Assembly: GCA_026984795.1 (NCBI GenBank)
Contig: JALSRK010000053.1
Location: 1 to 64,000, forward strand
Origin: Solibacteraceae bacterium
GTDB lineage: Bacteria; Acidobacteriota; Terriglobia; Bryobacterales; Bryobacteraceae
DNA: 64,000 nucleotides
Direction: 5' to 3'
The notes beneath the pieces are model-generated. The model did not search any database. It had not been told where the DNA came from and worked only from the letters and a program-made list of their open reading frames with translations. Positions within the stretch are counted from its first letter, which is position 1, and every line of letters starts with the position of its first letter. Made by a program: the position numbers and the translations under genes. This document shows, one piece after another, positions 62,365 to 64,000 of the stretch.

Positions 62365-64000
62365 ATGCGCATCGCTTGCCTCGACCACCCGTATCACGAG
62401 GTTACAGGCTCCACCGCTTTCGTCCCGGAGCTCCTGGGGCGCCTCGGGGCGGTGGATACGTACTTCCCGGAGCTCGGCGCAGGGGAAACGGCCCCCGCGT
62501 GCCCGGGGTTCGATCCCACCTCCTATGACGTCATCGTCGTCCTGCAAATCCATGAGGCGTTCGGCCTGGTGCCCCGCGAGCATCCGAACGTCGTCTTCAT
62601 TCCGATGTACGATTCGCACATCTGGGACGGCTGTTTCTACTGGAGCCGGGCCTTCGAGCGGGCCAAGATCCTCTGCTTCTCCGCCGCGCTCCACGACGAC
62701 GTCTCGCGCCGGACCCAGCGGACAGCCTGGTTCCAGTACTTTCCGGATCCCGAGGCTTACGCGCCCGTCGAGGGCTACGACGCCCCCCGCGGCTTCTATT
62801 GGATGCGCCGGAATGCGCTTGGGCCGGACGTGGTGGCACGCCTGGCCGCAGGAACCGACTTCAGGGAGTTCCACGTTCACGTCGCCCCCGATCCGGGCGA
62901 GGCGCCGCCGTCGCTCGACCCCCTGGCTGCCTGCACGGAGAAACTGGAGACGACTTCGTGGTTCGGTTCCCGGCAAGAGTACCTTGCGCTTCTCCGGCAG
63001 GCGAACGTCTACTTCGCTCCCCGCCGGTTCGAGGGCATCGGGCTAGGGTTCCTGGAAGCGATGGCGATGGGGCTCTGCGTGGTCGCTCCGGACACGCCTA
63101 CGCACAACGAATACATCAGTCCCGGGGTCAACGGCGTGCTTTACGATCTCCGCCGCCCGGAGGCGGCCGATCTTTCGCGCTTCACCGACCTCGGGCGCCG
63201 CGCCCGGGAATCGATCGCCCGCGGGCGGCAGCGTTGGGAAGCCGCCCTCGACGATCTGTTCGATTTCATTCTGACTCCCACCGCTGAGTTCCGCCGAAGC
63301 CGCTTCGTGGCCGCCGGGTGGCTCGAGCGGCCGCCGCGCTCCCGGAAAGAGGTGCGGGCAAAGCGGCGGGACCGGCCCCCGGTCGCCGTCGTGGTCCCTT
63401 GCCCGGAGCCCGCCGGCGGCCTCCGCGAGACCCTGGAGAGCGTCCTTGCCCAGGACTACCCCACGGTGGAATGCCTGCTCCTGGCCGGCAAGAAGGTTTG
63501 GGTCCCGGCCGGTTTGTCGGGCGATGGGACACGGGTGGTTCTGTTGCGGCCGCCTGCTGGACTCACCGCGGCTCGAGCCGTTGAGCTGGCCATGGAACGC
63601 AGCGCGGCCGGGTGGTTCCTGATGCTGGAGCCGGGTACGATCCTCTCGTCGCCGGAGGCCCTGGAACGGCTGCTCGCCAACGCCCCAGCCTCGGCCGCTA
63701 TCGTCTATGGGCATTATCTGGATCGTTCCGCCGCGGGAGCCGACGAGTACTTCCGTACGGCCGGAACCGCCGAACTCGTCGGCCAGCTCCGCCGGGGCGC
63801 GCCGGGCGTGCGCTGGTTGGCCGCGGCGCCGGCGCCGAGCGCCATCGCCTGGAGCCGGCCGGTGTGGGAGCGGCATCGTCCGGACGCCGGCCTGCAGGCG
63901 GCCGGCTGGGTGGATCTGCTCTTCCGCGCTTACGAAGCCGGCTGTGAAACCTTCCACGCCGACGAAGTGGTCTCGGCCCGAATCGCCCGCCCGGCCCCCG
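62365..64000 (+). CDS. Two-domain glycosyltransferase, 3' end outside the window
   Basis: At least 545 residues, running off the window. The first half (about 1-310; MRIACLDHPYHEVTGSTAFV, PRRFEGIGLGFLEAMAMGLC, HNEYISPGVNGVLYDL) is GT4-like with the Glu-rich donor site. The second half from about 340 (VAVVVPCPEPAGGLRETLES, VLAQDYPTVECLLL) resembles a GT2 glycosyltransferase start, although the usual DXD motif is not seen (MLEPGTILSSPEAL in its place). No ribosome binding site is evident; ATG 62365 begins a good Rossmann strand. Likely surface polysaccharide assembly. Confidence 0.82.
   Translation, partial: MRIACLDHPYHEVTGSTAFVPELLGRLGAVDTYFPELGAGETAPACPGFDPTSYDVIVVLQIHEAFGLVPREHPNVVFIPMYDSHIWDGCFYWSRAFERAKILCFSAALHDDVSRRTQRTAWFQYFPDPEAYAPVEGYDAPRGFYWMRRNALGPDVVARLAAGTDFREFHVHVAPDPGEAPPSLDPLAACTEKLETTSWFGSRQEYLALLRQANVYFAPRRFEGIGLGFLEAMAMGLCVVAPDTPTHNEYISPGVNGVLYDLRRPEAADLSRFTDLGRRARESIARGRQRWEAALDDLFDFILTPTAEFRRSRFVAAGWLERPPRSRKEVRAKRRDRPPVAVVVPCPEPAGGLRETLESVLAQDYPTVECLLLAGKKVWVPAGLSGDGTRVVLLRPPAGLTAARAVELAMERSAAGWFLMLEPGTILSSPEALERLLANAPASAAIVYGHYLDRSAAGADEYFRTAGTAELVGQLRRGAPGVRWLAAAPAPSAIAWSRPVWERHRPDAGLQAAGWVDLLFRAYEAGCETFHADEVVSARIARPAP

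Noticed and set aside
63043-63957. Minus-strand open frame of 304 codons
   Set aside because: Antisense to the glycosyltransferase at 62365, Arg/Gly/Pro-rich, no domain and no ribosome binding site.

Overview
The window is GC-rich, densely packed bacterial DNA that reads as Acidobacteriota, most likely a Solibacter/Bryobacter-type genome. The main reason is two secreted proteins that end in the TIGR03437 domain, a C-terminal domain first defined in Solibacter. Supporting traits are abundant formylglycine sulfatases, Tat-exported aldo/keto reductases, Gfo/Idh oxidoreductases, a DUF1080 hydrolase, a GH29 fucosidase and a PEP-CTERM protein. The assignment is an inference from gene content, not from a marker phylogeny.

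Layout. 1-9.7 kb: 3' part of a sulfatase, a large TIGR03437 protein with Ig-like repeats, a GH29 alpha-L-fucosidase, a lone nuoA overlapping a second TIGR03437 gene, and a trans-editing AlaX protein. 10-12.3 kb: a dTDP-sugar cassette (rfbA, rfbC, rfbB). 12.3-17.5 kb: a Pat-type acyl-CoA synthetase/acetyltransferase, an aldo/keto reductase and a Gfo/Idh oxidoreductase. 17.5-19.5 kb: an iron-sulfur trio (7Fe ferredoxin, Rrf2 regulator, AmrS radical SAM). 19.7-25 kb: a metallophosphoesterase, a SatD/SatE-like pair behind an inverted-repeat promoter, rlmH, and an unrecognised 388-residue gene preceded by two tiny ORFs. 25-35.5 kb: housekeeping and envelope genes (apbE, M48 protease, pyk, uppP, ftsK, a GT4 glycosyltransferase) followed by a PdxA/DUF1537 four-carbon acid-sugar pair and tRNA-Val. 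36-43.4 kb: carbohydrate and sulfate-ester catabolism plus a DUF3800 gene with a near-consensus promoter. 43.6-50 kb: an aminotransferase remnant, a histidine-rich TonB receptor with a Cys/His mini-protein, a probable small RNA, a Spy/CpxP-like protein and an unusual DUF1080-M23-PKD fusion. 50-62 kb: comF, HNH nuclease, PEP-CTERM protein, S9 peptidase, glgC, a sulfide operon (SQR, DUF1641, DsrC-like, DsrE-like), an ABC exporter, a DmpA-type peptidase and a lone winged-helix protein. 62.4-64 kb: the start of a two-domain glycosyltransferase that leaves the window.

How the genes fit together. The main theme is attack on complex, partly sulfated glycans: sulfatases and fucosidase trim them outside the cytoplasm, the aldo/keto reductases, Gfo/Idh enzymes and TIM-barrel isomerase process oxidised sugars, and PdxA plus the DUF1537 kinase handle four-carbon acid sugars. 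A second theme is surface polysaccharide and wall synthesis (rfb genes, uppP, glycosyltransferases). A third is sulfur and Fe-S redox.

The parts that known families explain least are the independent small RNA at about 46.8-47.0 kb with an anti-Shine-Dalgarno segment, the SatD/SatE module with its operator-like repeat, the 388-residue gene with its two 27-codon leader ORFs, and the DUF1080-M23-PKD fusion.
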